Shown here: piece after piece, positions 10,200 to 17,814 of the stretch | Position numbering within the stretch: position 1 is the stretch's first letter | How the letters are laid out: each line of letters begins with the position of its first letter | Assembly (NCBI GenBank): GCA_001799285.1 | Contig: MGTD01000059.1 | Span: 1-64,000 of the forward strand | From: Deltaproteobacteria bacterium RIFOXYD12_FULL_56_24 | Lineage (GTDB): Bacteria > Desulfobacterota > Desulfobulbia > Desulfobulbales > Desulfurivibrionaceae | Direction of reading: 5' to 3' | DNA length: 64,000 bases | Position numbers and translations under genes: made by a program | Notes under the pieces: model-generated | Databases searched by the model: none | Seen by the model: only the letters and a program-made list of their open reading frames with translations | What the model was told of the DNA's origin: nothing

Positions 10200-10320
10200 G
10201 TAGAGGCTCCAGGGTATCGGGATACTGCAGGAATGGAAGATAAAGATATATTTAAAAGAATCCAGGAAATTACTCAACTAAATAATAACGATTCACCAAA
10301 CCAGGAATTTGTGTAACTAT

Positions 10321-10419
10321 CCAGCAGCACCGCATCTGCGATGTTGCACCCATTGAGCAGACAAGCTGCTCAACTCAGCTATACCAGCCTGCTCATGGGC
10401 ACCAGCACACTTCGCAGGC
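10321..10419. repeat. Dispersed intergenic repeat, copy A
   Basis: Shares two blocks with the inverse complement of 44239-44300: a 19-bp block CCAGCAGCACCGCATCTGC (10321-10339) and a block ending in CAGCACACTTCGCAGGC (10387-10419). This copy has extra sequence between the blocks, including a perfect 8-bp hairpin TTGAGCAG/CTGCTCAA at 10352-10372. Minus-strand reading gives the peptide PAKCAGAHEQA, which explains a spurious small reading frame here. The 10200-10692 gap otherwise holds the secDF promoter. Confidence 0.65.
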
Positions 10420-10529
10420 TTCTGCCTGGCAGCTTCCTGCCCTGAAACGTTTTGACCAAAAAAAGGGGACAAAAAAAATGCCTGCGAATTCAGCCCGGTG
10501 CTTGATCCCCGCCACTTTTTTTTTGCAAT

Positions 10530-10557
10530 TTGACTTCTGACAAAAGGCGGGTATAAT
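10530..10557 (+). promoter_or_regulatory. Sigma-70-type promoter of the secDF operon
   Basis: TTGACT at 10530-10535, a 16-bp spacer and a perfect TATAAT at 10552-10557. It points toward secDF, leaving a leader of about 130 nt. Confidence 0.7.
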
Positions 10558-10576
10558 CTCGCACCGAAATTATAAT

Positions 10577-10604
10577 TATCCGGAAACGAGATTGCTCGTC
10601 TCCG
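10577..10604. repeat. Stem-loop in the secDF leader
   Basis: TCCGGAAACGAG, a 4-nt loop ATTG, then CTCGTCTCCGGA: 11 of 12 positions pair. It lies just downstream of the promoter, inside the predicted mRNA leader. No T-tract follows, so it is not an obvious terminator. It could be a leader structure or a REP-like palindrome. Confidence 0.45.
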
Positions 10605-10692
10605 GATGAACACTTAGTTATGTCCGAAGGCTTTAGCCGGGCATCTACCCAATTTCTTCACAACCACGGTTAACCCGCATTACGGAGTGCCT

Positions 10693-13266
10693 ATGTCGAG
10701 TTCCTTGCGCTGGAAAATCACCCTCCTGCTCTTTGTCACCATCTTTGCCGGTCTGACAGTTGCCCCTTCCTTCACCCAGGTTCCGGCCTGGTGGCAGAAA
10801 TATCTCGCTCCGGCAGGGCTGAAGCTGGGGTTGGATCTTCAGGGCGGCATGCATCTGGTCCTCAAGGTCGATCTCAAAAAGGCCATCGAGAACAATCTGG
10901 ACCTCTCAGCCCAGGATCTCAAGGAGGCCTTGGCCGCGAAAAAGATTACCGTAGTCCGTACCTCTTCCACCGATGCGAGTAAAATCATCCTGACCCTGCC
11001 CAACACCGGCGCCCTGGAAACAGTCAAGCAGACCATCAGCAAAGAATTTCCCGACCTCATCGGCGACTTTCAGACAGACCAGGGCACCTTCCCCCGGATC
11101 ATCCTCAGCCTGAAACAGGAAAGAATCGACTTCATCAACAACAAGGCGGTGGACCAGTCCCTGGAAATTCTCCGCAACCGGGTTGACCAGTTCGGCGTGG
11201 CCGAACCGGCCATTGTCCGGCAGGGTACCGACGAGATCGTCATCCAGCTGCCTGGGGTCAAGGATCCACAGCGCGCCCTTAACCTCATCGGCCGCACCGC
11301 CCAACTCGAGTTCAAACTGGTGGACGAAACAGGCGGCCTCAACCTGCCGCTGCTTATCGACCAGGCCATAAAAGCCGGCCAGTGGCAGGAAGGCGGCAGC
11401 CGGAAACAGCTCAATCTCGCCTTGCAAAGCAGGCTACCCGCCGACACCGAGATATACTTCGAAAAAGAGGTGGACAAAACCACCAAAAAGGAAATTAAAC
11501 GGCCCATCCTGCTTAAGAATCAGGTGCTGTTGACCGGCGATATGGTCAAGGATGCCCAGGTCCGGGTGGGCGGCAACTTCAACGAACCCTACGTCAGCCT
11601 CGACTTTACCGGGCGCGGCGGCACGATTTTCGGCCAGGTCACGGAAAAGAGCGTGGGCAAACGCTTTGCCATTGTTCTGGATGAGGTGGTTCGCTCCGCC
11701 CCGGTCATCCGGGAAAAAATCCTCGGCGGCAGCGCCCAGATTTCCGGCAGCTTCACCTACGAGGAAGCGACCGACCTGGCTATTGTCCTGCGGATCGGCG
11801 CCCTGCCTGCCCCGGTGGAAATCGTCCAGAACCTGACCGTGGGCGCCTCCCTGGGGCAGGATTCCATCAACAAGGGGTTGATGAGCGGCCTGCTGGGCAC
11901 CTTCCTGGTGGTGTTGTTCATGGCCGTCTACTACCGACTCTCCGGGGTCGTCGCCAACGTCGCCATGATCCTGAACATCCTCCTGCTCTTTGCCGGGCTG
12001 GCGATGATGGGCGGCACCCTGACCCTGCCTGGCATTGCCGGCATCATTCTCTCCATCGGCATGGCGGTGGACTCAAACATTATCATCTTCGAGAGGATGC
12101 GCGAGGAGTTCGCCCTGGGCAAATCCGTGCGCTCCGGGGTAGAATCCGGCTACGCCAAGGCCTTCTGGACCATCATCGACGCCCATGTAACCACCCTGAT
12201 CACCGCCCTGGCCCTGTTTCTCTTCGGCACCGGCCCGATCAAGGGCTTTGCCGCCACCCTGTCGCTGGGCATCATCTTCAATCTCTTCTCTACCCTTTTC
12301 GCCTCCAAGCTCTTCTACGAATTCATGCAGGGCAAGCGCAAACTCAAAAATCTCACCTTCATGCTCTTCCTCAAGAAGCCGAAACTTGATTATATGCGGA
12401 TCAAGAAACTGACCTTCACCATCTCCGGCGCTTTTGCCCTCATCGGTTGCCTGGCCTTTGTCCAAATCATCCGCGGCCAGGCCAACATGGGGGTGGATTT
12501 TTCCGGCGGCACCCTGCTCCAGTACCAGTCCACTCAGCCATTTTCCCTGGGTGAAGTGCGCACCGCTTTGGCAAAAGGAACGCTTGAAGGGGTCGAACTG
12601 CAAAAGGTAGAGGGCGAAAACCGGTTGATCGTCAAAATTAAGAACGACGAAAAAGTGGTGGGGCACATTTCCGAGGCGGTCACCGCCCTGTTGAATGGCA
12701 ATTTGCCGGACAAGCACTTCATGGTGGAGAATCAGTCGGAGATCGGCTCCTCGGTCAGCGACACCCTTCGCGAAAAAGCATTGCTGGCCGTGGCCATCTC
12801 CCTGCTCGGGGTTGTCATGTACCTGGGGTTGCGTTTTGACCTGCGGTTCGGCGTTGCCGCCACCCTGGCCACTCTCCATGACGTTCTGGCGGTGCTCGGT
12901 CTCATCTGGCTGCTTAATATGGAGATCACCCTCCTTACCGTCACCGCGCTTCTGACCCTGGCCGGGTATTCCTTAAACGACACGGTAATCATCTTCGACC
13001 GGATCCGCGAAAACCTGCACAAGAGCGAAGACCATGAAAACATCACCGATGCCCTGATCAATACCAGCACCAACGAGGTATTGAGCCGTTCCATCGTCAC
13101 CTCGCTCACCGTGTTCCTGGTTCTCGCGGCCCTGTATTTCTTGGGCGGCTCGGTGATTCACGACTTTTCCTTCGCCCTGCTGGTGGGGGTCGTGATCGGC
13201 ACTTATTCCTCGGTTTTCGTGGCCAGCCCCCTGCTCACCCTCTGGCACCGGGGCAAGGTGGCATAG
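10693..13266 (+). CDS. secDF: Fused protein-export membrane protein SecD-SecF
   Basis: An 857-residue inner-membrane protein that uses the proton motive force to pull Sec substrates out of the translocon. The SecD half has LGLDLQGGMHLVLKVD (about 38-53), a large periplasmic domain with IEILRNRVDQFG-type sequence, and membrane segments from about 395. The SecF half begins near 565 with GVDFSGGTLLQYQS and carries the typical NDTVIIFDRIREN motif near 765. ATG 10693, with GGAG 5 nt upstream, is chosen over GTG 10687. It heads an operon with ykgJ-like, HD and tatC genes; yajC is not adjacent. Confidence 0.95.
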   Translation: MSSSLRWKITLLLFVTIFAGLTVAPSFTQVPAWWQKYLAPAGLKLGLDLQGGMHLVLKVDLKKAIENNLDLSAQDLKEALAAKKITVVRTSSTDASKIILTLPNTGALETVKQTISKEFPDLIGDFQTDQGTFPRIILSLKQERIDFINNKAVDQSLEILRNRVDQFGVAEPAIVRQGTDEIVIQLPGVKDPQRALNLIGRTAQLEFKLVDETGGLNLPLLIDQAIKAGQWQEGGSRKQLNLALQSRLPADTEIYFEKEVDKTTKKEIKRPILLKNQVLLTGDMVKDAQVRVGGNFNEPYVSLDFTGRGGTIFGQVTEKSVGKRFAIVLDEVVRSAPVIREKILGGSAQISGSFTYEEATDLAIVLRIGALPAPVEIVQNLTVGASLGQDSINKGLMSGLLGTFLVVLFMAVYYRLSGVVANVAMILNILLLFAGLAMMGGTLTLPGIAGIILSIGMAVDSNIIIFERMREEFALGKSVRSGVESGYAKAFWTIIDAHVTTLITALALFLFGTGPIKGFAATLSLGIIFNLFSTLFASKLFYEFMQGKRKLKNLTFMLFLKKPKLDYMRIKKLTFTISGAFALIGCLAFVQIIRGQANMGVDFSGGTLLQYQSTQPFSLGEVRTALAKGTLEGVELQKVEGENRLIVKIKNDEKVVGHISEAVTALLNGNLPDKHFMVENQSEIGSSVSDTLREKALLAVAISLLGVVMYLGLRFDLRFGVAATLATLHDVLAVLGLIWLLNMEITLLTVTALLTLAGYSLNDTVIIFDRIRENLHKSEDHENITDALINTSTNEVLSRSIVTSLTVFLVLAALYFLGGSVIHDFSFALLVGVVIGTYSSVFVASPLLTLWHRGKVA

Positions 13267-13269
13267 CCA

Positions 13270-14001
13270 ATGCCCTCCGATCTCGCCCCAGAGCATGTCC
13301 GGCCCCTGACCTCGGACGAGACCTTCCGGTTCGGCTGCCATCCCGGCGTTACCTGCTTTACCGACTGCTGCCGGGAACTGGAACTGGCCCTCACCCCCTA
13401 CGATGTCCTCCGGTTGAGCAGCCATCTAGGGCTTGCCCCCTCAACCTTTTTTGACCAGTACGCGCTTGTCGAGCAGACAGAGGGCATCCCCTTCCCTCTG
13501 GTTTACCTGGGCATGGTGGATGACGGCCAAGCCAGCTGTCCCTTTGTCACTGCCGCCGGTTGCCGCGTCTATGCCGACCGCCCCGGCGCCTGCCGGACCT
13601 ATCCACTGGGGCGCGGAGCCTTTACCACCCCGGACGGCACCCGGCATGAGATGCATGTCCTTCTAAATGAACCCCATTGCCATGGCTTCAGCGAGGGCGA
13701 CCAACAGGACATCGCCACATGGCAGAATGATCAGGACCTGGCCGACTACAACGCCATGAACGACGAAATGCTTCCCGTCCTCCACCATCCCCGCCTTAAG
13801 GATGGACCGCCTTCGGAAGAAGAATTGTCGATTTTCCTGTCTCTCTACAGCCTGGATACCTTTCGGCGGCAGCTCCTCGACGGCAACCTTGCCCTGCCCT
13901 TCCCCATTACGGCAGACGAGCAACAGGAGCTTGCCAGGGAAGACCTTGCCATGCTGCGTTTCGGCATCAGGTGGCTGGACCATGTCCTCGGCAAACGCTG
14001 A
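13270..14001 (+). CDS. YkgJ-family cysteine-cluster protein
   Basis: A 243-residue protein of the zinc/iron-chelating YkgJ type. Cysteine motifs include CHPGVTCFTDCC near residue 18, and CPFVTAAGCRVYADRPGACR near 80-100. It begins 3 nt after the secDF stop and overlaps the HD gene by 20 bp, so it is in the operon. The metal and substrate are unknown for this clade. A paralogue of the same architecture lies at 22474-23244, sharing the spacing of the PCFTxCCR and CRTYPLxR motifs. The biochemical function cannot be stated. Confidence 0.75.
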   Translation: MPSDLAPEHVRPLTSDETFRFGCHPGVTCFTDCCRELELALTPYDVLRLSSHLGLAPSTFFDQYALVEQTEGIPFPLVYLGMVDDGQASCPFVTAAGCRVYADRPGACRTYPLGRGAFTTPDGTRHEMHVLLNEPHCHGFSEGDQQDIATWQNDQDLADYNAMNDEMLPVLHHPRLKDGPPSEEELSIFLSLYSLDTFRRQLLDGNLALPFPITADEQQELAREDLAMLRFGIRWLDHVLGKR

Positions 14002-14719
14002 TTATCGGCAGGCCTGCCTCTCTGCCGGGCAGCTGCAGGGCGAACCGCCCCTGGGGTGGGAGCTCACCGGAAAGCTCCTCGCCATTTCCCACGAATACTG
14101 CCAGGCGGAAGGCGGTTGCCACGGCCCGGACCACACCGAACGAGTCCACAACCTGGCGCTTCACATCGGCCGCCTGATGAATGCCCGCCTGGACATTCTC
14201 AGCGCCGCCGCCCTGCTCCACGACATCGGCCGCAGCCAGGAAATGTTGTCTCAGGGCAAGATCTGCCACGCGGCCAAGGGGGCGGAGATGTCCCGCACCA
14301 TCCTCACGGGCCTGGGTTTTTCCCCGGAGATGCAGGAAGAGATCCTGCACTGCATCGAAGCGCACCGCTACCGCAACAACAAGGTGCCGGAAACCCTGGA
14401 GGCGAAGATCCTTTTTGATGCGGACAAGCTGGACTCCATCGGCGCCATCGGCATCGGCCGGGCCTTTCTCTTTGCCGGTCAAGTCGGAGCCAGGCTGCAC
14501 AACCGGGGAGTCGATGTGCTGAAAACCTCGTCCTACTCCGTTGAAGACACGGCCTATCGGGAATTTCTGGTGAAACTCTGCAAGATCAAAGACAAGATGC
14601 TGACCCCGGAAGGCAAACGCTTAGCCGCCGAGCGGCACGAATTTATGGAGCTATTTTTCAAACGGCTGGACAAGGAGATCCACGGAACCCCCCAAGACTC
14701 TGCCGGCAACGGGCAATAA
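13982..14719 (+). CDS. HD-domain metal-dependent phosphohydrolase
   Basis: A 245-residue soluble protein. HD-superfamily metal ligands are visible as GPDHTERVHNLAL (His, about residue 48), ALLHDIGRSQ (the HD pair near 80) and a late Asp in FDADKLDSIGA near 146. The family hydrolyses phosphate esters, often nucleotides, and is related to uncharacterised YedJ/YpgQ-type proteins. ATG 13982 is chosen because upstream in-frame sequence is only the out-of-frame shadow of the preceding gene. It sits between the YkgJ-like gene and tatC in the secDF operon. The substrate is unknown. Confidence 0.8.
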   Translation: MSSANADYRQACLSAGQLQGEPPLGWELTGKLLAISHEYCQAEGGCHGPDHTERVHNLALHIGRLMNARLDILSAAALLHDIGRSQEMLSQGKICHAAKGAEMSRTILTGLGFSPEMQEEILHCIEAHRYRNNKVPETLEAKILFDADKLDSIGAIGIGRAFLFAGQVGARLHNRGVDVLKTSSYSVEDTAYREFLVKLCKIKDKMLTPEGKRLAAERHEFMELFFKRLDKEIHGTPQDSAGNGQ

Positions 14720-14732
14720 CCCAGGCTTGCCA

Positions 14733-15431
14733 ATGAACACCGCCACCCAACGCCTAGCCATCATCATCAAAGACCTGCGTCGGGCTGCGCTGACGGCGGG
14801 GCTTGCCCTGCTCCTTGGCTGCCTTGGCTTCTACAGCATTTCCAGCCAGATACTGGGCGGCATCCAGAAACATCTCCACCAGAAGCTCGCCTTTTTCAGG
14901 GTGGCAGAGCCTTTTCTCGCCCATCTCACCATCTCCCTGGCCATGACCGTTTTCACCATCATGCCCATGCTCAGTTACTTTCTCTGGCGCGCCCTGGCCA
15001 AGCCCTTCAACTTTTCCCGCGCCAATGTTTTCTGGTTTGTCCTGTTCAGTTGCTTCCTCTTTTACAGCGGGTCTGCTTTCTGCTATTTCATCACCCTGCC
15101 CTTTGGCATCGATTTTTTGCTGGGTTTTCAGACCGAACAGCTCAAGCCGGTTATCTCCATCAGCGACTTCGTCTCCTTTGTCTCGATTTTTGTCCTCGCT
15201 TTCGGCTTGATCTTTGAACTGCCGATCTTCATGATCTTCATGGCCAAGATTCAAATCCTGCCCAGAGCCGTCTTTGAAAAAAACCGCCGCTACGCCGCCC
15301 TGGCCATCAGTGTCATCGCCGCTCTCCTCACCCCCACCCCCGATATCTTCAACATGCTGCTCATGGGCGGCCCCCTCTATATGCTCTACGAAGTGGGAAT
15401 CATTGTCCTGAGACTGCTGCGGATTCCGTAA
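14733..15431 (+). CDS. tatC: Twin-arginine translocase subunit TatC
   Basis: A 232-residue inner-membrane protein with about six hydrophobic segments (starting near residues 18, 68, 105, 150, 190 and 210). The diagnostic region is AALLTPTPDIFNMLLMGGPL followed by YMLYE, matching the TatC TP-x-D...PLxxLYE signature. The N-terminal HLxELRxR motif is replaced by a divergent IIIKDLRRA. ATG 14733 is preferred to TTG 14727. It is the last gene of the secDF operon, pairing Sec and Tat export components; no tatA or tatB is nearby, so partners must be encoded elsewhere. Confidence 0.85.
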   Translation: MNTATQRLAIIIKDLRRAALTAGLALLLGCLGFYSISSQILGGIQKHLHQKLAFFRVAEPFLAHLTISLAMTVFTIMPMLSYFLWRALAKPFNFSRANVFWFVLFSCFLFYSGSAFCYFITLPFGIDFLLGFQTEQLKPVISISDFVSFVSIFVLAFGLIFELPIFMIFMAKIQILPRAVFEKNRRYAALAISVIAALLTPTPDIFNMLLMGGPLYMLYEVGIIVLRLLRIP

Positions 15432-15485
15432 GCACCCCATAATTGCGTATCCATCTTTAAAAACAGCCTATTATCTTGCTTATCG

Positions 15486-15608
15486 AGGCGAAGCAGACGC
15501 CATCGGCGCAAAGCCAATTTCCTGGCTCGCTATTGACGCCATCTTTATTTCTGTTTATTCATATTATATAGGCCTGAAAGAATATCAGGCCCAGGCGTCT
15601 GCTCCGCT
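15486..15608. repeat. Inverted repeat bracketing a hairpin
   Basis: GAAGCAGACGCC at 15490-15501 faces GGCGTCTGCTCC at 15594-15605. Between them lies a hairpin GGCCTGA/TCAGGCC at about 15571-15591. The region separates tatC from the FlaG-like gene and could act in either termination or regulation. No T-tract supports a standard terminator. Confidence 0.35.
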
Positions 15609-15645
15609 AAAAGGGATTACAACCTCACATAGATGGAGAAAATAC

Positions 15646-16740
15646 ATGGCGGTTGATGATATCACCCCCACCAATCCAATCTTGCCGACAGCTCTACAAC
15701 GCCGAGTTCAGACCTCCGTTCCCCTGGCAGCGTCCCTCCTTACTCTCGTTAAGGATCCTGTTGCCGTGGCAACTGCTGCGGCGCAAAACCTGACCACCAG
15801 CCAACAGGCTGCCTTGCTGGGCACCGAGACGTTGCAGACCTTGAATTTTGAGGCAACCGCGCCAATCGAGCCGCTGCTGGAGGGGGTGTCGCCGATCCCC
15901 GACCTGGCCGCGATTACGGAGTTTGAGGGATTAAGCCCTACCCAACAGGCGGCTTTAGCGGTGAACGAAACGGTGCAAACCGCTCTTGAGCTCGACAATC
16001 TGACCCCTGCCCAACGGGCCGTCTTGACGGTTAACCAGGCAACGCAAACCCTGGAGGCTTCTCTGGTGGTGCCGGAAACTACAATTCTTGCCGCTGCGGC
16101 TGGGGTTGCCGGAGAAACGCTGCCCCTCGGTCAAGCGGAAGCGACCCCCGCTGCCGGGCCGGCGGCCGGGGCAGCTGCGAGCGCGGCAACTCCTGCCGCC
16201 CCCGCAGCCACGCCAACCGCTGCTGCCACCCCCACCCCGGCCACCACGGTTACAGACGCTGCGCTGACCCTCGCCCAACAGGCAGCAGCCCAGCCGATTC
16301 CGTATCAAAATGCGGTCGCGGTTTACGAAGTGAGAAATCCAACCCCTCCCTCCCCGGAGCCAGGACAGATAAAGCGAGAAGTCCATCCGCCGTTGCCCAT
16401 CGGCAGGGTGCGGCCCGTTGATCCTCTGGTTCTCAGACAGGAATGGGAAAAGAGAAAAAGGAACAGATCACTGGAAGAAATCCAGTCTCGTCCACCACTG
16501 GCGGAAAAATCCATTCGGGAAATGATCAGACAGGCCAATGAAGATCTGGCTGCGAGCGGGGTGCCCCTGCACCTGGTTCTTGCCGAGAACGAGGCGGGTT
16601 TTGCCCTGGATATCTATGAATGCTCAGGAGAAGCGGTGTGCGAAATAACGCAGGAGATTCCCATCGATCTCAACAACCTCCTGACCACCCTGGATAATCT
16701 CGAACATGAGACCGGAATTATTATCAATATCAAAACCTGA
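15646..16740 (+). CDS. Ala/Pro-rich protein with a FlaG-like C-terminal domain
   Basis: A 364-residue protein with no signal peptide and no membrane segment. Three imperfect 20-residue repeats at about 49-68, 96-115 and 119-138 share the pattern L(T/S)xxQxAxLxxxxxxQT. A low-complexity Ala/Pro/Thr linker follows (about 165-205), then a basic region. Residues 285-364 resemble the FlaG fold: a helix EMIRQANEDLAASG, then strands LHLVLAE and FALDIYEC, then ITQEIPIDLNNLL. FlaG proteins influence flagellar filament behaviour. No flagellar genes adjoin it. GGAG lies 7 nt before the ATG. It is a single-gene unit on the evidence here, and its function is inferred only from the C-terminal fold. Confidence 0.6.
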   Translation: MAVDDITPTNPILPTALQRRVQTSVPLAASLLTLVKDPVAVATAAAQNLTTSQQAALLGTETLQTLNFEATAPIEPLLEGVSPIPDLAAITEFEGLSPTQQAALAVNETVQTALELDNLTPAQRAVLTVNQATQTLEASLVVPETTILAAAAGVAGETLPLGQAEATPAAGPAAGAAASAATPAAPAATPTAAATPTPATTVTDAALTLAQQAAAQPIPYQNAVAVYEVRNPTPPSPEPGQIKREVHPPLPIGRVRPVDPLVLRQEWEKRKRNRSLEEIQSRPPLAEKSIREMIRQANEDLAASGVPLHLVLAENEAGFALDIYECSGEAVCEITQEIPIDLNNLLTTLDNLEHETGIIINIKT

Positions 16741-16770
16741 CGATCTCGCCATAAGGGAGAAACCGGTTAC

Positions 16771-17814
16771 CTAATGGTGCTGAGCGAATATCTCTTCAAA
16801 TACCGGGGCGATTTCCTTGAAGATCATGAGTACTGCCGGATCGAAATGTTCCGGCATGGTCCTGCCGTCACCCTCGGTAATAATCCCAAAGGTCTTTTGA
16901 TGGTCAAAGGCCGGCTTATAGGGCCTTTGACTCCGTAGTGCGTCATATTGATCCACCAGCAAGACTATCCTGCCCTCAATCGGCGTTTCTTCTCCTTTCA
17001 GCCCTCTCGGATACCCCCCGCCGTCCCACCGCTCGTGATGGGTAAAAGCTATGGCGGCAGCCATCTGAATACCGGGATAGGTTGATCCGGTGAGGATCTT
17101 CTCGCCTATGGCGGGATGAGTCATCATGACCGCAGCTTCAGCCGGCGTCAAAGGCCCGGGCTTTAAGAGGATGTTGTCCGGGATGCCGATCTTGCCGAGG
17201 TCATGCAGCGAACTGGCAAAGCTTATCTTTTCGATAAAGTCCGGCGGCATGTCCATCGCCTCGGCGACCTTGTTGGCATAAAACCCTATCCTCGCTATAT
17301 GAGCGCCTGTTTCCGTATCACGAAATTCTGCGGCCGCCGTCAGTTTTCGCACCATGTCGTTGCTCATGCAGATAAGGTCCTGGGTTCTTTCCCGCACCTG
17401 TTGCTCAAGGATCTGATTATGCTTGAACATAAAATCTTCGAAGGCCTTGATCTTGAGAAGGTTCTTGACCCGGATGATCAACTCGACCTTGTCTATGGGT
17501 TTGGAAAGAAACTCATTGGCGGAAACCGAGAGCCCCTTTAATTTCGATTCTCTGTCATGAAGCGCCGTCGCTATAATTATTGGGATATTTTTTGTCTCCG
17601 GGGCAGCCTTTAGAATTCGACAAGCCTCGTAACCATCCATGACCGGCATCATGACATCAAGGATGATCAGGGCGGGGCTGCTTTCTCTGGCCTTCTGCAC
17701 CGCCTCTTCCCCGTTTCCGGCAAATTCGAGATCATAACCCGCCGGAATAAGCCATTGGGCGAGCAATCTGAGATTGACATCCTCATCGTCGACCAGCAGT
17801 ATTTTCTCGCTCAT
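16771..17814 (-). CDS. RpfG-type response regulator with HD-GYP domain
   Basis: A 347-residue cytoplasmic regulator. Residues 4-120 form a receiver domain (LLVDDEDVN, phosphoacceptor in [15 protein letters not shown], Lys in SKPIDK). A short coiled region is followed by an HD-GYP domain: [23 protein letters not shown] (HD), [14 protein letters not shown] (GYP variant), and [18 protein letters not shown] proteins with these motifs degrade cyclic di-GMP; the intact HHExxDGxGYP stretch suggests activity. The start overlaps the hybrid kinase stop by 4 bp, which makes that kinase the likely phosphodonor. Confidence 0.92.
   Translation of the reverse strand: MSEKILLVDDEDVNLRLLAQWLIPAGYDLEFAGNGEEAVQKARESSPALIILDVMMPVMDGYEACRILKAAPETKNIPIIIATALHDRESKLKGLSVSANEFLSKPIDKVELIIRVKNLLKIKAFEDFMFKHNQILEQQVRERTQDLICMSNDMVRKLTAAAEFRDTETGAHIARIGFYANKVAEAMDMPPDFIEKISFASSLHDLGKIGIPDNILLKPGPLTPAEAAVMMTHPAIGEKILTGSTYPGIQMAAAIAFTHHERWDGGGYPRGLKGEETPIEGRIVLLVDQYDALRSQRPYKPAFDHQKTFGIITEGDGRTMPEHFDPAVLMIFKEIAPVFEEIFAQHH

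Noticed and set aside
10317-10613. A 98-codon minus-strand reading frame upstream of secDF
   Set aside because: It overlaps the promoter and the dispersed repeat; part of its peptide recurs at 44.2 kb because the DNA repeats.
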